64,000 nucleotides of DNA from Agapanthus africanus (GCA_030015575.1 JASDDO010000019.1:518214487-518278486); one strand, 5' to 3'. Shown: positions 11,465-24,429, counted from the first letter of the stretch. The notes: a model not told the origin generated them from the sequence alone. Numbers and translations are program-made.

Positions 11465-13516
11465 TGTTGGCTATAGTGCCCTCAAGTCAATTATTGGATC
11501 GCAGGCACGTGATTGCGATGATTGAGGGAGGACATATACGGATAGAACAGTCTTGCTCGACATGATAGTATGATATCTGGTTTGTCTTTATTATCATGTA
11601 CATACTTTAGGTGGCATTACAGATCACTATTACATATTGATAGAGCCCACATAATTTTTGCTTAACTACCAGCAGTATGATGGCGATCATATACGTGGGA
11701 GCTGGGTAGTCTATAAGCACATCCTTAAATGTCCCTAGTCATGGGAGTTTCGAGACTGGGTATCGATACTCTAGAGTAGACTAGTGTATACTGATCGAGA
11801 CTCCGACAAAGGGCGGTGGCTGGTCTCACAAGCCATTGGTTTCTGTTTGTTCGCCTAAGATGTATACAAGTGCTCATTGGGTTATGAGTATACGGGACAG
11901 ACTCGCCGGAAACATGCTAGTTGGTATTATATCTATTGTCAGATAGCAGTTCCCAGTTGACATGTGTACAGGTTAGTCTATCGACCTGAGATCGTCATTT
12001 GTCTCGTGTGAATTCCCACTGTGTTTTGATTACTACCATACTATGGCTCAAAGGAGTCATGCAAACAGGTTTTAGTTGGGTACAGTCCCGAGTCATATGG
12101 AGGCAGAGAGCGGATCGTCAGGGGATTCTTCTCTTCCGGTATTAGGGTTGATATCGCGTTGTGCATGGGTGGCCATCATCATAAATGCTTGGCCAAGATA
12201 GTCGAGAATTACTAATCTAGGATTGGCAGTTTCTCAGGTGGTTGATGGGTTTCATATCGACACTTTATGTCGCATTATTAGGGATCTGACTTTATCCACC
12301 CTCCTAGACACGATGTGCGATATCATAGACGAACGGACCGGACTGTATGGATATTGTCACTGTCAGGCTCAGTAGGGGTTTCAGGATGAGTTTTCTCGTC
12401 GGCCTCCCTTTCGCTCAATTACTTGGGTATCCGTTACGTACGGCTAGTGTCGCTGACGTGCTTGTGGTTAAACCCACTGCCAGCATAATGACGAGTCTTT
12501 AGAGTCCCACACAGAGAGTTTCCCTGTTTCGGGCGAAACGATATGGAGCTCATATGGTTTTTACGACAGGGTTCGATCATATACGTGCACTTGTGTACAT
12601 ATCATGATTCGGACGGATAACACTAGTGGGCTTTGGTTTAAAACCGGAACATAGTATTATATTGTTGGATTATTTTCGTCTCATTGAGTATTTTTCGGAA
12701 TATGGATGCGAGTATGTATATACGGATGATGGGTATTTATGTAATTCATTACAAGATACTTCTAGAAGAGCCACCTCATTTTGTTTTAAACCTTTTTGGA
12801 TTAAAAAGTTATTGAGGTAGAGAATGAGGTGTTTATTACATTTTTGTAGCATGTCTTAATAGTGACTCATTGTTACTATTCTAGCATACTTGGTTTTTTT
12901 GTTGTGTTGTGAGATTATGTGAGTTTTTGTTGACTTGAGATATTTTGGGTTTGACTTAAGATATTTTGGAGACATGGGATATTTATTGGATGGCTCCATT
13001 AATTCTATTTAACTCTCACAATAAAACTAAAAAAACACTTAGCCATTTTTCTTTACTTGCTCTTTGCTCTCTCACTCTCATCCGCATGGCATCATCTTCT
13101 ATCTCCACCCTACAAGTCTCATGTGTTGAGAAAATTTAGGATGTTTTGAGACAAATTAATTTTCATCACTCTCTACTTCTTCTAGGCTATCTAGTGTAGC
13201 GATCTAGGTATCCTAATTACCTTATATATGAGGTTGGAGCTCGTTTTATTGACTCTCGGGTGGATCATTTTCGATGGAAGGAGACCGTAGATCAAGCTTG
13301 ATCAAGAAGGCCTCTAAGAGTTTGGAAAGGTGGTTGAAGCCCGAAAGATACGGATCAATTCGGTATAACAACTTCTAAACTCCTAGTTTATAGATTGCTA
13401 GTTTAGGGTTAAAGGTACAACCGTAGTTTAGGTTTTCGTTAGCGCCAGTTTTTTATAAATTTTTGTTCCGCAATTGGCCACGGTTTGATAGCCAGGACGC
13501 TGCCGTAAACCCAACA
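11465..13516 (+). repeat. 3' LTR of element E (family 2, 2052 bp)
   Basis: Begins TGTTGGCTATAGTGCC after the polypurine-rich GTGCAAGTGCGAGAT and ends CCCAACA. The first 1.1 kb is very similar to C and D LTRs. The last third (12640-13516) is more diverged, with its own AT-rich segments. The stretch 13190-13516 resembles fragment H read in reverse. Confidence 0.85.
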
Positions 13517-14016
13517 AAATGATATAATTAAAATTTATATAGATGACAACAAAATTATTTAATGAGAACAATAAAGAAAAATCGATAATATTTTCATGGA
13601 TTTATTCAGGAGGATTTATTTTTAACAAAAATATTTTAATATTTAAGAGGATTTATTTCCAAAGAATGCTTATTTTAATAAATAATTTTAAGAAAAGGAC
13701 CTCATTGAAATTTTATTTAGAGAAATAGACCTGCTTTTGCTACATAAAATATATCATATACACATATGTTTATCCTAATTTCTTATATGGCAAAAAAATG
13801 TCTATCTTAATAAATAATTTTTCATGATGTCCCTTTTCATAATTATTTATTAAAGTGGGTCCTTTTATATAAATTGTCCAAAAAAAAATGAAAATAAAAT
13901 ATGGAAGATTACCGGAAATCTTTACATTTCTGGGATTGTGATGATCCGACATATAATTTTAAGGAATCTTGCATTAACGTGCTTAATATATTTTAATCAT
14001 CCCCGATAATATATGT

Positions 14017-14349
14017 ATGCACAAACTATGTAAGGTCAGCAGCAGCCGATTGGAGGCGAATGGCCGACCGGCAGCAAACGACCAACCAACAGAGGATGGG
14101 CGGACGACCGGTCCACGGTGGGGTTGCAGCCAACCGGAAAACAGTCGACCGGAGGGCGGCGTACAATTGGCAGTGAACAGCCAAACCGTCGGGAGGTGTG
14201 GCGGACGGCCGGCGACATCGAGCGGCGAAGTGGTGGTGGGTGGCGGCGATTGGCAGATCTACGTGACTGAGTGGACGGCCAGGCGGCAGGGCATGCCGGC
14301 GGCAGACGATCATGGCACATCTTGTGTTAGGTGGGAATATTTCTGGTAA
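14017..14349. other. GC-rich patch open in several frames
   Basis: A 330-bp GC-rich island in very AT-rich surroundings, open on both strands in at least three frames with unrelated low-complexity translations (runs of Gly, Arg, Ala, Pro). Simultaneous openness in several frames is what GC-rich DNA with few TA-containing stops gives by chance. I do not call a gene. It could be a transposon fragment. Confidence 0.35.
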
Positions 14350-15881
14350 TTTAGGATACTCAGGTTTTACCGTGAAATGAGATCATTTGATTATCATGGT
14401 AATCGTATGTTCCGGGGAATTTTTTTTACATCAAGCATGGCAATATTGAGAATTGACTTATTTTTTATTTTCAAAAAAATCTACTACTTACAAAAAAAAA
14501 ATAGGAATGTTTGTTGGCCATGGGTAATATAATTGAGGCATTTTTAAAAAAATACCAATTTTATCTTTTCTCAAATTATATACATTTTAACTTTTAACTT
14601 TTAACTTCATTTATTCAACTATAACCGTTATTTACCAAATCAACACTATTATCAAACTATAAGGTATCAAAAAAATTATCAAATCATAACATTATTTATC
14701 AACTCTAACAATATTTATCAGACTATAAATCAAATGATAACACAGGTTTATGAATCTCAAAAGGATATTATCGACCGTACATGAACAAAAATACAAATCA
14801 AGATTTGCTTTAATAAAAAATTCAATAATATTTTTAGGTTAAACAATTGTTATCAATAGTTTAATGGTTACCTAAATATAGTTATTTGCCAAGGGTTGAC
14901 TCTAACCAAGTCCTTCTCGTGGGTCTGTTCAAATTATACTCCAACCCGATACGGAGACCTTGTCGCAGTAAGGTAAAAGTTTACTATATATACCAGCAAG
15001 GTCTTCCTGCCAATGCGCGGGCATAATTTCAAAATTTAGATCCATGTACATCCAGAAATTTTTTATTTTATAAGATTATCTGAGATGTTTGTGGATATTA
15101 CAGCAGATGGAACAAAAATTTTAGTTAAAGAATAGTTTAATATTCATTCTAAACTTTTTGCCAATATAATGAGTAAATGCTTAAATTACTATATGCATAT
15201 GTAAAGTATTTTCTCACAATGCAGAGAATAATAAAAGAAAAAAATCTAAATATTTGCATTTCTCACACATTACATAAAAAATTTTAAAAAACCGATACGG
15301 TAATTTTCGAATCTAATTTTCAGTTTCTTTTTCCGTTTTAAATGGTAAAGTTGGTACAAGTTGTAATATGAAAACAGAAGACTGATTATTCCACCGGACA
15401 AGAAAAATTAACCCAAAACTAATTTTTTCTAATCCCTAACTTTCCATTTATCATTATTTACTATCGAAGCTTATAAATAGTTCAATGATAAAAAAGAAAA
15501 TTTTATAGGTAAGCAAGTATTCAAATAATAATAATAATAATAAAATTCTGATTAGATACCATCGGAATATGGATTAAGTTGAAAGTGTTGTACCCTGATC
15601 TCTTATAACACGGCGCGGTGAGCCATAAAAGGATCACACAAGTTGATAGCGCGAAAAGTGATATAACGTAGCGAAAATCACATAATTGCGTGCAAAACGA
15701 AGACAATGAAAAAGATATATCCGATAGTTATCGCAACATACCAATAAGTTGAAAAGGATACGACAACACAAAGAGCACAAAAATATACCCAGGTTCGGTA
15801 CAAACTCACATCTAATACTATCTTTACAATGAGAACCTTTCCACTAAAACAAGGGATTACACAAGAATTGAACCCAATACA

Positions 15882-15902
15882 CCCCCCCCCCCCCCCCCCC
15901 CC
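15882..15902. repeat. Poly-C tract (21 C)
   Basis: Uninterrupted run of 21 cytosines, immediately followed by CACAAAACCC. Its length may be unreliable in short-read or noisy long-read assembly. Confidence 0.95.
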
Positions 15903-16928
15903 ACAAAACCCAAACAATATATAACTAGGCCTCCCCCACCTCCCCACCATGTGGTCGGCTTCTTTTTATTGCCGCAGCCAATTAAACCCACTGGATTAAT
16001 TAATTGGATACACGCACATGCATTCAACATATATATAAAGAGATAGGCTTCTTCGAGATAAGGCTAATATTTAAATTTGGAGATTCATTAAATCTTGGGT
16101 AAATTGTTGAAAAACCCCGGCACATATAAGACCTGTGAAAAACACCACGGGCTTTCTCAACATGTTAAAAAATCTTTAGGTCCATCAATGATTACATCAA
16201 ATACTCACAGCTATGGGTATTTTGGTATATCCAGAAATGCCCCCTAGAAACCCATGTGCGTAAGTACAAGATGACAGCTGCCTTCTTTTTGCAATAATTA
16301 TACTGTTTTAATTGCCTGTAACTTCTATCGGCATGGTTGTAACTTCTATCCTGAGTTGATTTTTGTTGAATTTTTGCTTAAAGAACTGAGCATTAAATAC
16401 TCCAATTAATCCATTTTCCCTCCAAATTCACTATCCCCCCCTCCCCCTGTGCAAAAACCCTTTGGGTTACAGAATAAGAATTATCTCTTGCATTTTTCTT
16501 TATTATCCATTGTCTTCTCTCATTTACTCCACTTTCATTTACTACCCCAACGAACTAAATCTTCATTAACTATCTTGCTCATTGATGATGTTCGAACTTG
16601 ACATTAATGTGTTTTTATGAGTGGATCCAATAGGAAAGGTATGGTCTTGACCATTCTCAGTAGCGACAACATGGTTTGAACTGAAATAAACAATCTAGTT
16701 TCAACTTGATATACTGGTTGATAATATTAAACCTTTCATACGAAATAGAGAAATATGGAAATCATATGGTTAGAATGATAACAGAAGATGAATATATAAA
16801 TACAGTCCGTGTCCATCAAAAGACGAATGAGAAGGTCACTCATATGCAGGTATCCGTTGATACTTAAGCCATTATGAGCAGATTTGTCTTTATTTGACTT
16901 AATTTTTGTTTAGAGGAAGAACAAGACA

Positions 16929-17083
16929 GTTGCCTGTAACATCTAAACATTTGCTTGTAATATCAAACCACTTGCTAGTAATTTCTAAACAATTGCCTGT
17001 AACTTTTTAAAAAGTTGCCTGTAACTTCTAAGCAATTCCTGTAACATCTATAAAATTTGCTTGTAACGTCTAAACTGTTGCAT
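16929..17083. repeat. Degenerate TTGCCTGTAACTTCTAAA tandem repeat
   Basis: About seven imperfect units of roughly 22 bp built on TTGCCTGTAACTTCTAAACA, with variants such as TTGCTTGTAATATCAAACCA. Two isolated related copies lie near 16312-16345. Function unknown; resembles subterminal repeats of DNA transposons but no termini were found. Confidence 0.75.
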
Positions 17084-17200
17084 TTCCCTAATATCTAAGA
17101 AGATTTGCCCTGTAATATCGGCATTCTTATGACTCTTTGAGATGGTGTCAAAGCAATGCATGGAAACCAATTCCGGGAGCGTAATTAGCATAAGACAAAT

Positions 17201-17486
17201 TGTTAGGATTTCCTAGTGCCCTGGCCGTCTACCATGGCCGTTGTGGAACAAAAAACTTTTATTTTTCGAAAATCCGGCACTAGAAAACCCGACATAGAAT
17301 CTAACCATAAACCTAAACTTGCTATCTAAGGAGTTCTATCTAATATGATAGATATTTATGCCTAAAGACTCGTGTCCTTCAGGTCTTCACTCCTCTTCTT
17401 TAGCTCCTTAGGTGATCTCGATCGATCTTGCAAACTGGCCTTCTCGGCCCTAGATGATCCACCTGAGGATCCTTGATCCAAGCTCC
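17201..17486 (-). repeat. LTR 3'-end fragment H
   Basis: On the minus strand it ends in CTAGGAAATCCTAACA at 17201. The preceding 280 bp resembles the last 330 bp of the element E LTR in layout and wording. No PBS follows (left side), so this is the outer end of a 3' or solo LTR, with CAAAT (17196-17200) as candidate target duplication. It is cut at 17486 by LTR G. Confidence 0.55.
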
Positions 17487-18438
17487 TGTTGGCTATAACG
17501 CCCTCAAGGAAATTATCATAGTCGCAGGCAGGTGATTATGATGATTGAGGGAGGACCTATACTGGTAGAACAGTCTTCCTCGAGATGATAGTATGCTATC
17601 TGGTTTGTCTTTATCATCATGTACAGCATTATGTGGCATTACAGATCACTATTACATGTTGATTGAGCCCATAAGATTCTTGCTTGACTACCAGCAGTAT
17701 GGTGGCGATCATATACGTGGGAGCTGGGTGGTCTATAAGCACATCCTTAAATGTCCCTAGTCGAGAGAGTTTCGAGACTGGGCATCGATACTCCAAAAGT
17801 AGACTAGTGTATACTGATCGAAAACCCCGACGAGGGGCGGTGGCCGGGTCTCACAAGCCATTGGTGTCAGTTTGTTCACCTAAGATGTATACTGGTGCTC
17901 ATTGGGTTATGAGTACACCGGACGGACTCGCCGGGAACTTGCTAATTGGTATTATACCTATTGTCAGATAGCAGTTCCCAGGTGATATGTGTACAGCTTA
18001 GTCTATCGACCTGAGAATGTCATTTGTCTTGTGTGAGTTCCCACTGTGCTTTGATTACAACCCTACCACGGCTCAAAGGAGTCGTGCAAACAGGTTTTAG
18101 TTGGGTACAGTCCCAAGCCACATGGAGGTAGTGAGCGGATCGTCAGGGGATTCGTCTCTCCCTGGTATTAGGGTTGATGTCGCGGTTGTGCACGGGTGGC
18201 CATCACCAAAAATGCTTGGCCAAGATAGTCGAGAAATTACTGATTTAGGATCAGTAGTTTCTCAGGTGGTGATGGGCTTCATACCGACACTAAATGTCGT
18301 GTTATTTAGGGGTCTGACTTATCCACCCTCTAGACTCGATATGCGATACTCATAGACGAACGGACCGGACTATACGGATATTGTCACTGTCAGGCTCAGT
18401 AGGGGTTTCAGGATGAGTTTGCTCGTCGGCCACCCTTT
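17487..18438 (+). repeat. Family-2 LTR fragment G (5' 952 bp)
   Basis: Starts TGTTGGCTATAACGCCCTC and follows the family-2 LTR of elements E and C through the block GTCTGACTTATCCACCCTC. It is then interrupted by LTR J at 18439. The remainder of G is not found to the right of J. Confidence 0.85.
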
Positions 18439-19086
18439 TGTTAGTTATATGTATACCCTAGAGGCCATTACTGTACATGTGATGTATATTGTAGTAGATG
18501 CTTGGACATATATGGGGATGACTTTCTTACTCGACATGATAGTATGCTCTCTGATTACTTTTTATCTTAACATGTACACTTATTGTCTCTCTATTACATG
18601 TTGATAAAGCCCTTAAGATGAGTACTTGACTATCAGGATTATGATGCGGATCATACTAGTGGGGCAGAGGTAGTCGACAAGTACATCTTTCAAATGGTCA
18701 TAGTCGTAGGAGTATCGAGACAGGGCATCGATACTCCAGAGTAGGCTAGCGTATACGCTTCTTGATCCATATGATGGGCGATGGATGATCCCATATCCAT
18801 TGGTGTTCGACATCAGAGAAGGTATATGGGTGCTCAGTGGAGACTGGGTACACTGAACGGACTCACCGAGAACTCCTAAATGGTATTATACCTATCGTCA
18901 GATAGCAGTTCTCTGGTGACACTGGTACAGGTTAGTCTGTTGACCCGAGATCGTCATAGAGTCTTGTGTGATTCCCACTGTGCTTTGATTTCCACCATAC
19001 CACGTTCAAGAAATCATGCAAAAGGTGGTTTCTGGGTACAGTCCCGAGTCACATGGTGGCAATGCGCGATAGGAGGGGATTCTCTC
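18439..19086 (+). repeat. Family-1 LTR fragment J (5' 648 bp)
   Basis: Starts TGTTAGTTATATGTATACCC and follows the LTR of elements A and B up to the GATAGGAGGGGATTC region, where the Ty3/gypsy LTR begins. The remainder is not found on the far side of the gypsy sequence. Confidence 0.88.
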
Positions 19087-20033
19087 TGTCACGACCCGAA
19101 ATGGCACGAGACTGGCACTTGAATCATATGAAGTCTATAGGACCACATCTAATTTAAGTAAGCCAAAAGCCCAGAAATCTAAAACCATTTAAAGAAGTGT
19201 TTTATTAAAATAAGCCGAAATATGCGATTTTAAAATCACAAGTCTTTTTTGAAAATTTCGGCAGAGTTTCCTTTGTAAATACTGACCCAAAAAGGGTACA
19301 ACATGCATAATATGAATAAAGGCATCCCCAAGAGGGAGATACTCTTCGTCAATTGACGGTCACAATCCACGCAAAGCAAATATAGTATACAACGCCAAGG
19401 GCGAGGATCAAAACTCAAAAGGAAACTCAAAAAACATCAGGAAAACTATAATAATACAACGCGCGACTCTAAGGTCGAAATAATATACAACTGGTCTCTA
19501 AGTCAAATAAATAATACAATCTGGTTGATGGAGTTACTAGATACAACTGAATATAAATAAAAGGTACAAGGGTGGTCACGATGCGAGTGGACCCATCCTA
19601 CCAAAGCAATCACCCGGAATGGAAGCAGTGTGCCGGAAAGCCGCAACGGACCTGTACGGCAAAACTTGCAAGAAACTGTGGCAACAACGGGGGTGAATTA
19701 CTAACTCGTGAGTAGAAATATCAACGAGCAGAAATCGCATGTATGACTCAATCCTAGGTCATACGATCAAAATATATCCTCAAAATAACAACATGAACCA
19801 TCTACATATAAGTGTAATATCAAGTGCTTGTGTTAGTGCCTCAGATAGCAACATATCATATGTATGATATATGAATGCATTGAAATATGGAAACTGAATA
19901 CATCATGAAAGGAAAACTGTTTTTATAATATAGTGAGATTTCTTGTATATTCAAAACGGGGTATCATCAATGAAATCAACATAAATCAGTGTCTGGCATC
20001 GACACAAAACATATATCCAAATATCTAATATCT

Positions 20034-20526
20034 CGGGCTCCGGCTATCCGGACTGACCCGTATCATGAAATCTCAAATCAAAACATCTAGGGCTCCGGCT
20101 ATCCGGACTGGCCCCTGGGCTCCGGCTATTCGGACTGGCCCAACTTCGATCGGTATCCTCCGGATATCCGTCGAGTCACAAAAAAATCACCGGTCAGTAG
20201 TGCTCCCTGTTACAGGCTCAACGCCATCATCTGCGACCTTCTTGCCCCGGGGTACCGCACCAGGTCCATCATGCACCCATAGACGGTTCCCCCCTCCTTC
20301 TCGAATCGAGTGTATGATATCGCTCAAGAGCCGAGAAAACTCATGGTCGACATATCTCAAAATCATATCATGAGAAAACCGCAACTTTTATTTTAAAATG
20401 ATAATCAGGTTTTACAAAGTCCTTGCGGTTTCTCTAAATCCAGAAATCTCATGAAAAATCCCAGTCTCGAGAATAATTAAATAATGAATTTAAAAGTATT
20501 GGGCTCCGGCAATCCGGACTGGCCCT
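20034..20526 (-). repeat. GGGCTCCGGCTATCCGGACT subrepeats in the gypsy LTR
   Basis: Four scattered copies of about 27 bp near 20034, 20090, 20117 and 20507, each with the internal inverted repeat TCCGG...CCGGA. Confidence 0.75.
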
Positions 20527-20548
20527 AAATAACAATGCATGATAATGA

Positions 20549-20583
20549 ATATATATATATATATATATATAATGTGTGTGTGT
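20549..20583. repeat. (TA)n(TG)n microsatellite
   Basis: About 12 AT dinucleotides followed, after AATG, by TG repeats, inside the gypsy LTR. A second TG/TA-rich tract lies at 21560-21615. Confidence 0.9.
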
Positions 20584-23410
20584 GCATGAAAATCACAATA
20601 ATGAATGCAGTGTCTAAGCTATCATATAAAAGTAATCGCATTGGTACCATGTCGAAACTATCAGCTAACAATTTATACTAATGAATAGTATTTTCTAAGT
20701 ATACGTGACATGGAAATTACCGATGATGATATGTGTGAGCCGACAAGCAGGTGTACGTGGAACATACGCATCATCGGTAATGGTGCTGGTGTCCTGACAG
20801 CATGGTTTCATAATAATAACGATAGCACAAGTATAAGCATGTAAATGCGATATGAATAATATGAATGTGCGATAATAACCACAAGAATATGCAGGAATAA
20901 ATAGCAATGCAACAATAAGGAAATAAACATTGTATATAATCGAGTCATACAGTTTGACATTTGAAATCACACGAATCGTGTTTTTTAGAAAATAGGACCT
21001 GCCTTTAAAATACTCACGATTCATCAGTTTTGGAAATAGGTATGACTCGAGTCTAGTCTAACATCTACTAAGTAAACTACAGTACTAAACTAACAGGCTA
21101 AACGAAAGGGGTGAGGAAAACCACCTAAGTCTGAGTCGATATATATATAATAATAGTCGGTGATCCCGCCTCAATAGTATCGCATACGATACAATATCTA
21201 TAATATGACATCCTCAAGTCAAGAGTGCGGATCTATCATCAATATATAGCTCGTACGGTAAATCCGTCGTACGGCATCCCAAATCTGGGTACGGGTCAAT
21301 ATTACATATATCACACTATTCATCTGGTATCCTTTTTATCATATATCATGATCTAGGGGTACTGATCTACGTTTATTACAATACTGATACCATCTAAAAT
21401 ATATTAATGCGTGTGTATGAAAGCACAACGCCTAAAGACCCGCTATAATATCATGTCATATTTCAAATACGAACCATGTCACATCACCGATCTCATGGCC
21501 TCAAGCCCAAACTCATCGACTCATCTCCAAGTACCATGTACTATCCTCATCATCCATGTATATGTATACGTATATATATACATAGTCCCATACCCATGTG
21601 TGTGTGTGTATGTATACATATCCCTATATACGCACAAGTATAAAATGAATGCATGTGTGTGCGCGCGTATGGGTGTAAACTTTATTCTAGGGTTCGCGAC
21701 TACAACTACTAACGGCGCTATCAATCAATTACACTAAAATTTAACCCATGAACTCCTAAATCACTACTTACTAACCATCCATGTTTTCATATAACATGTA
21801 ATCATAAATATATTATCATATATAGTAAACTATACTTCAAACTGCAGGGGTGCTATACGCCATCCACCCGACTTCCCCCGTCGACATATATCTACTCACC
21901 TGCTCTTCGTGCCGAGGCCGATGTCGCCACGCGCTTGATTGTCGTCTCGAAGTCCTCATGGGGTACCTACATATATCATAACACATCGTATCGCATTAAA
22001 ATCCAAATTTGAAATCGAAACGACATACGAAAAACCAAATCGGCACGCGTATCACACATAGGTCAAAACCTATAGCCTACGCACGCAAGAATAACCAAAC
22101 AAACCCTCGATGTCGATGTACAAACATCAAACCATCGAGTTAAGAGCCAATTACTAAAAATCCATTTTAAAACGAAGTCGTAAAATAATGCAACAACTTA
22201 TGAAAATGGTCCCAGATTTTACCCTAGGTTAAATTGGCAAATTTTGCATATGTAAAGGATCTAGTTTACAAGTAATAGAGCCATGAAGCAAGAATGACAC
22301 CAGAACTCTAAGGTCTGGCCACAATTTGCGGCAAGAATGATATTATTTACGGCCTGGTGTGGGTATTTGGGTCTCGGGTCTTTAGGGTATGCTCTATATC
22401 ACCTGCACATCAACCTGTGTTTGCTAATTAATTTTCTAGGTCTCCGGGGTGTTAGCAGATATCCAAAAAACCATCACAATTTCCACAATTTCCCGTATCG
22501 GCAGAATTTCAAAGTTCGTATTTGTGGTGAAGTCCTCAGGTTTTACGTCCAATATGATATCACTAAAGGGGGTTAAGGTCACTACTAACCTCAATTACGC
22601 TTCACAATTCAATTCAAACCCTAACCCTAAACTTAGAATTTCCAAACCTCACTAAAGATCGCCTACTCACCTCTAAACATGCATGGAAACTAAAGTAAAC
22701 CGAATACTACACTAATGGTTCAGAAATTATCTTATTTGTCAACTCAAGAATTTTCTTGAGTTGCCCTAAGTATCCAAAATCCTTGCTTTCTTTGTCCAAA
22801 GTGTAGCTAGTGGGCTTGTGCATATTTTTAATGAAGTAGGGATGGGCTTTTGACTTGATTTTGGTGGTGTTTTGTGAGGTTGAAGAGGATGGGGAGGGAG
22901 TCAGCCATGGGGAGGAAAAGATGAGGGAAAGATGAAGGAAATAAAGAGAGAAACAATAGGCCATGACTATGGTTGACCCCTCACCCTCTCTCTTTCTCAT
23001 GCCCATACCCTTTTTTTATTGTTTTCTTTTTCATTTCTTTTCTTTTCTTCTCTTTTCTTTTCTTTTAAAAGCCATGCATGATAAAATGAAGAAAAGACCA
23101 TATTAGAAAATGTGACAAATGCTAGTAAATATGATATGGTGCATGTCATGTGCACAAAACCGGATTAATGCGAGATTAGCGATATTTAATCGCGATTAGC
23201 ATTAAAATTGAATAAAATAAATTATAAAAATTCATAATTTACTTAAATCCAATAAAACACCCTCATTTTAGTAATTTCTATAATTTTCCAAATTTTTTCC
23301 CTAATTTATCGGTATTTAATTATACAGCAATATTAAAATATTCTTAATATTTATTATTTAATTATAAAAATTCCCAAAAATAATATTTTATTTTTTTTTG
23401 AAATGTTACA

Positions 23411-23426
23411 GTCTTCCCCCCTTAAA
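23411..23426 (-). promoter_or_regulatory. Polypurine tract of the gypsy element
   Basis: Minus-strand TTTAAGGGGGGAAGAC directly abuts the LTR start TGTAACATTT. It primes plus-strand DNA synthesis and identifies the adjacent LTR as the 3' one on the minus strand. Confidence 0.8.
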
Positions 23427-24290
23427 GAAATTCGGTCCTCGAATTTAAATTTAAACCTCTTAAATACTAAAACATTTCAGTAAATGACTAAGTCGTCGGG
23501 GTCACGAAATCATAAATACATAAAGCACATAGTGGCGCAATGCATGCGCATGGAAACAATTATATCAATCAAAAGCAAAACTCCATTAAGCATCCCGCAA
23601 TCATCAGGGTTATGGGAAAGACGTCAATGTCAATGTCCAATATGAAAACCAACATGATATACTCAAGTCTGAAATGCGTACGTATCGTTGGAACATTTGA
23701 AAGAATGCATGTCAAACTCCTTTCAAATCGCTGTGCGATGTGCGTATCACTGCACAGTGGCGAACATCTATTGTAAGAAAATAACTATATATAGATATAT
23801 ATATGTCCTTTGTTTAATATACACGCCCCACCGCTTTGAAAACAATTTTAGAAGGGTTTCCTTTATAAAATGTTTCGTGTCATCTCGGACACGTAGGTAA
23901 ATACCGAGACTATAGCTCTTTTTTGGAATTCCCTTCGATAACTATCAATGCATGCAAAAATATACTCAGGTACTGTCCTCGGACTAGTCCTGCTCAGCAC
24001 TATATTGTTCTCCTCCGAATACAGAGACGGAACCGCGTAGGTTCGTTTTGCCTGAATTTGGGGGCAGATGCTATTTGGTGCTATCCGTCCACCTCTCCGA
24101 AAATACCAAGTTGATTTATGACACCATGTATCGAAGGTTTAAACGGATGCGGCCGATTTAGCAGACTTCGTCAGATTCCCCGTCGTTGAGGGGTTTTTTG
24201 ATTGTGGGGACGCTCTTCCCTGCAGACGCAAGCCCCTGCAATTAATTACGTTACCGCATCGCGGTAACCACTTTCTCCTCCTCCTCCTGA
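23427..24290. other. Unassigned junction DNA between gypsy LTR and PMD unit
   Basis: The first part (to about 23930) may be the 3' untranslated remnant of the gypsy element. No chromodomain, integrase or RT motif is visible on either strand. From about 23940 the composition changes to a less AT-rich sequence of unknown origin. The exact junction with the PMD unit cannot be fixed by eye. Confidence 0.4.
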
Positions 24291-24429
24291 TGGTCACTTC
24301 GTGTTGAATGTGTTTGTTTTGTTTTTGGTTGCCCGTGGATTGTATACGGAGACTAATTTATGTTGTCGCTTATAGGGCGTAAATAAGTCCAAATCCGTAT
24401 TTTCTTATATTTGGGTTTGGGGTTGGGTT

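Larger units (their letters stand above)
8808..13516 (+). mobile_element. Element E: family-2 copia-derived element, 3' half, non-coding
   Basis: From 8808 the sequence follows the interior of element C from about 34270 onward, up to PPT (11451-11464) and 3' LTR (11465-13516). The interior still lines up with copia pol order but no frame is usable. The 5' half was separated by insertion of F and lies outside the window. The base run after the LTR (AAATG, 13517-13521) is the expected target duplication; its partner is not visible. Confidence 0.8.
13517..17200. other. AT-rich spacer without recognised gene
   Basis: 3.7 kb between the end of element E and LTR fragment H. It holds long A/T runs, quasi-repeats such as TATCAAACTATAA (14640-14740), an (AAT)n tract at 15527-15542, a poly-C run, a GC-rich patch (14017-14349) and a TTGCCTGTAAC repeat. 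No frame has convincing codon structure. It may be old host intergenic DNA or unrecognisable transposon remains. Confidence 0.6.
19087..23410 (-). repeat. Very long Ty3/gypsy 3' LTR (4324 bp), probably Tekay/Del chromovirus
   Basis: On the plus strand it runs from TGTCACGACCCGAAATGGCA to AAATGTTACA; on the minus strand that is TGTAACATTT...CGGGTCGTGACA, with TG...CA ends. Directly beyond it the minus strand reads a purine tract TTTAAGGGGGGAAGAC, the polypurine tract that precedes a 3' LTR. LTRs of 2-5 kb with this boundary are typical of Tekay/Del elements (known of the family). It carries internal repeats and microsatellites. The pol expected further right is not recognisable, so the element is truncated. 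No long frame inside. Confidence 0.75.

Noticed and set aside
14026-14320. Overlapping frames of about 95 codons on both strands
   Set aside because: Same GC-rich patch open in several frames; low-complexity products without any recognised motif.
15678-15950. Minus-strand frame with a polyglycine run
   Set aside because: The glycines are only the poly-C tract read in reverse.
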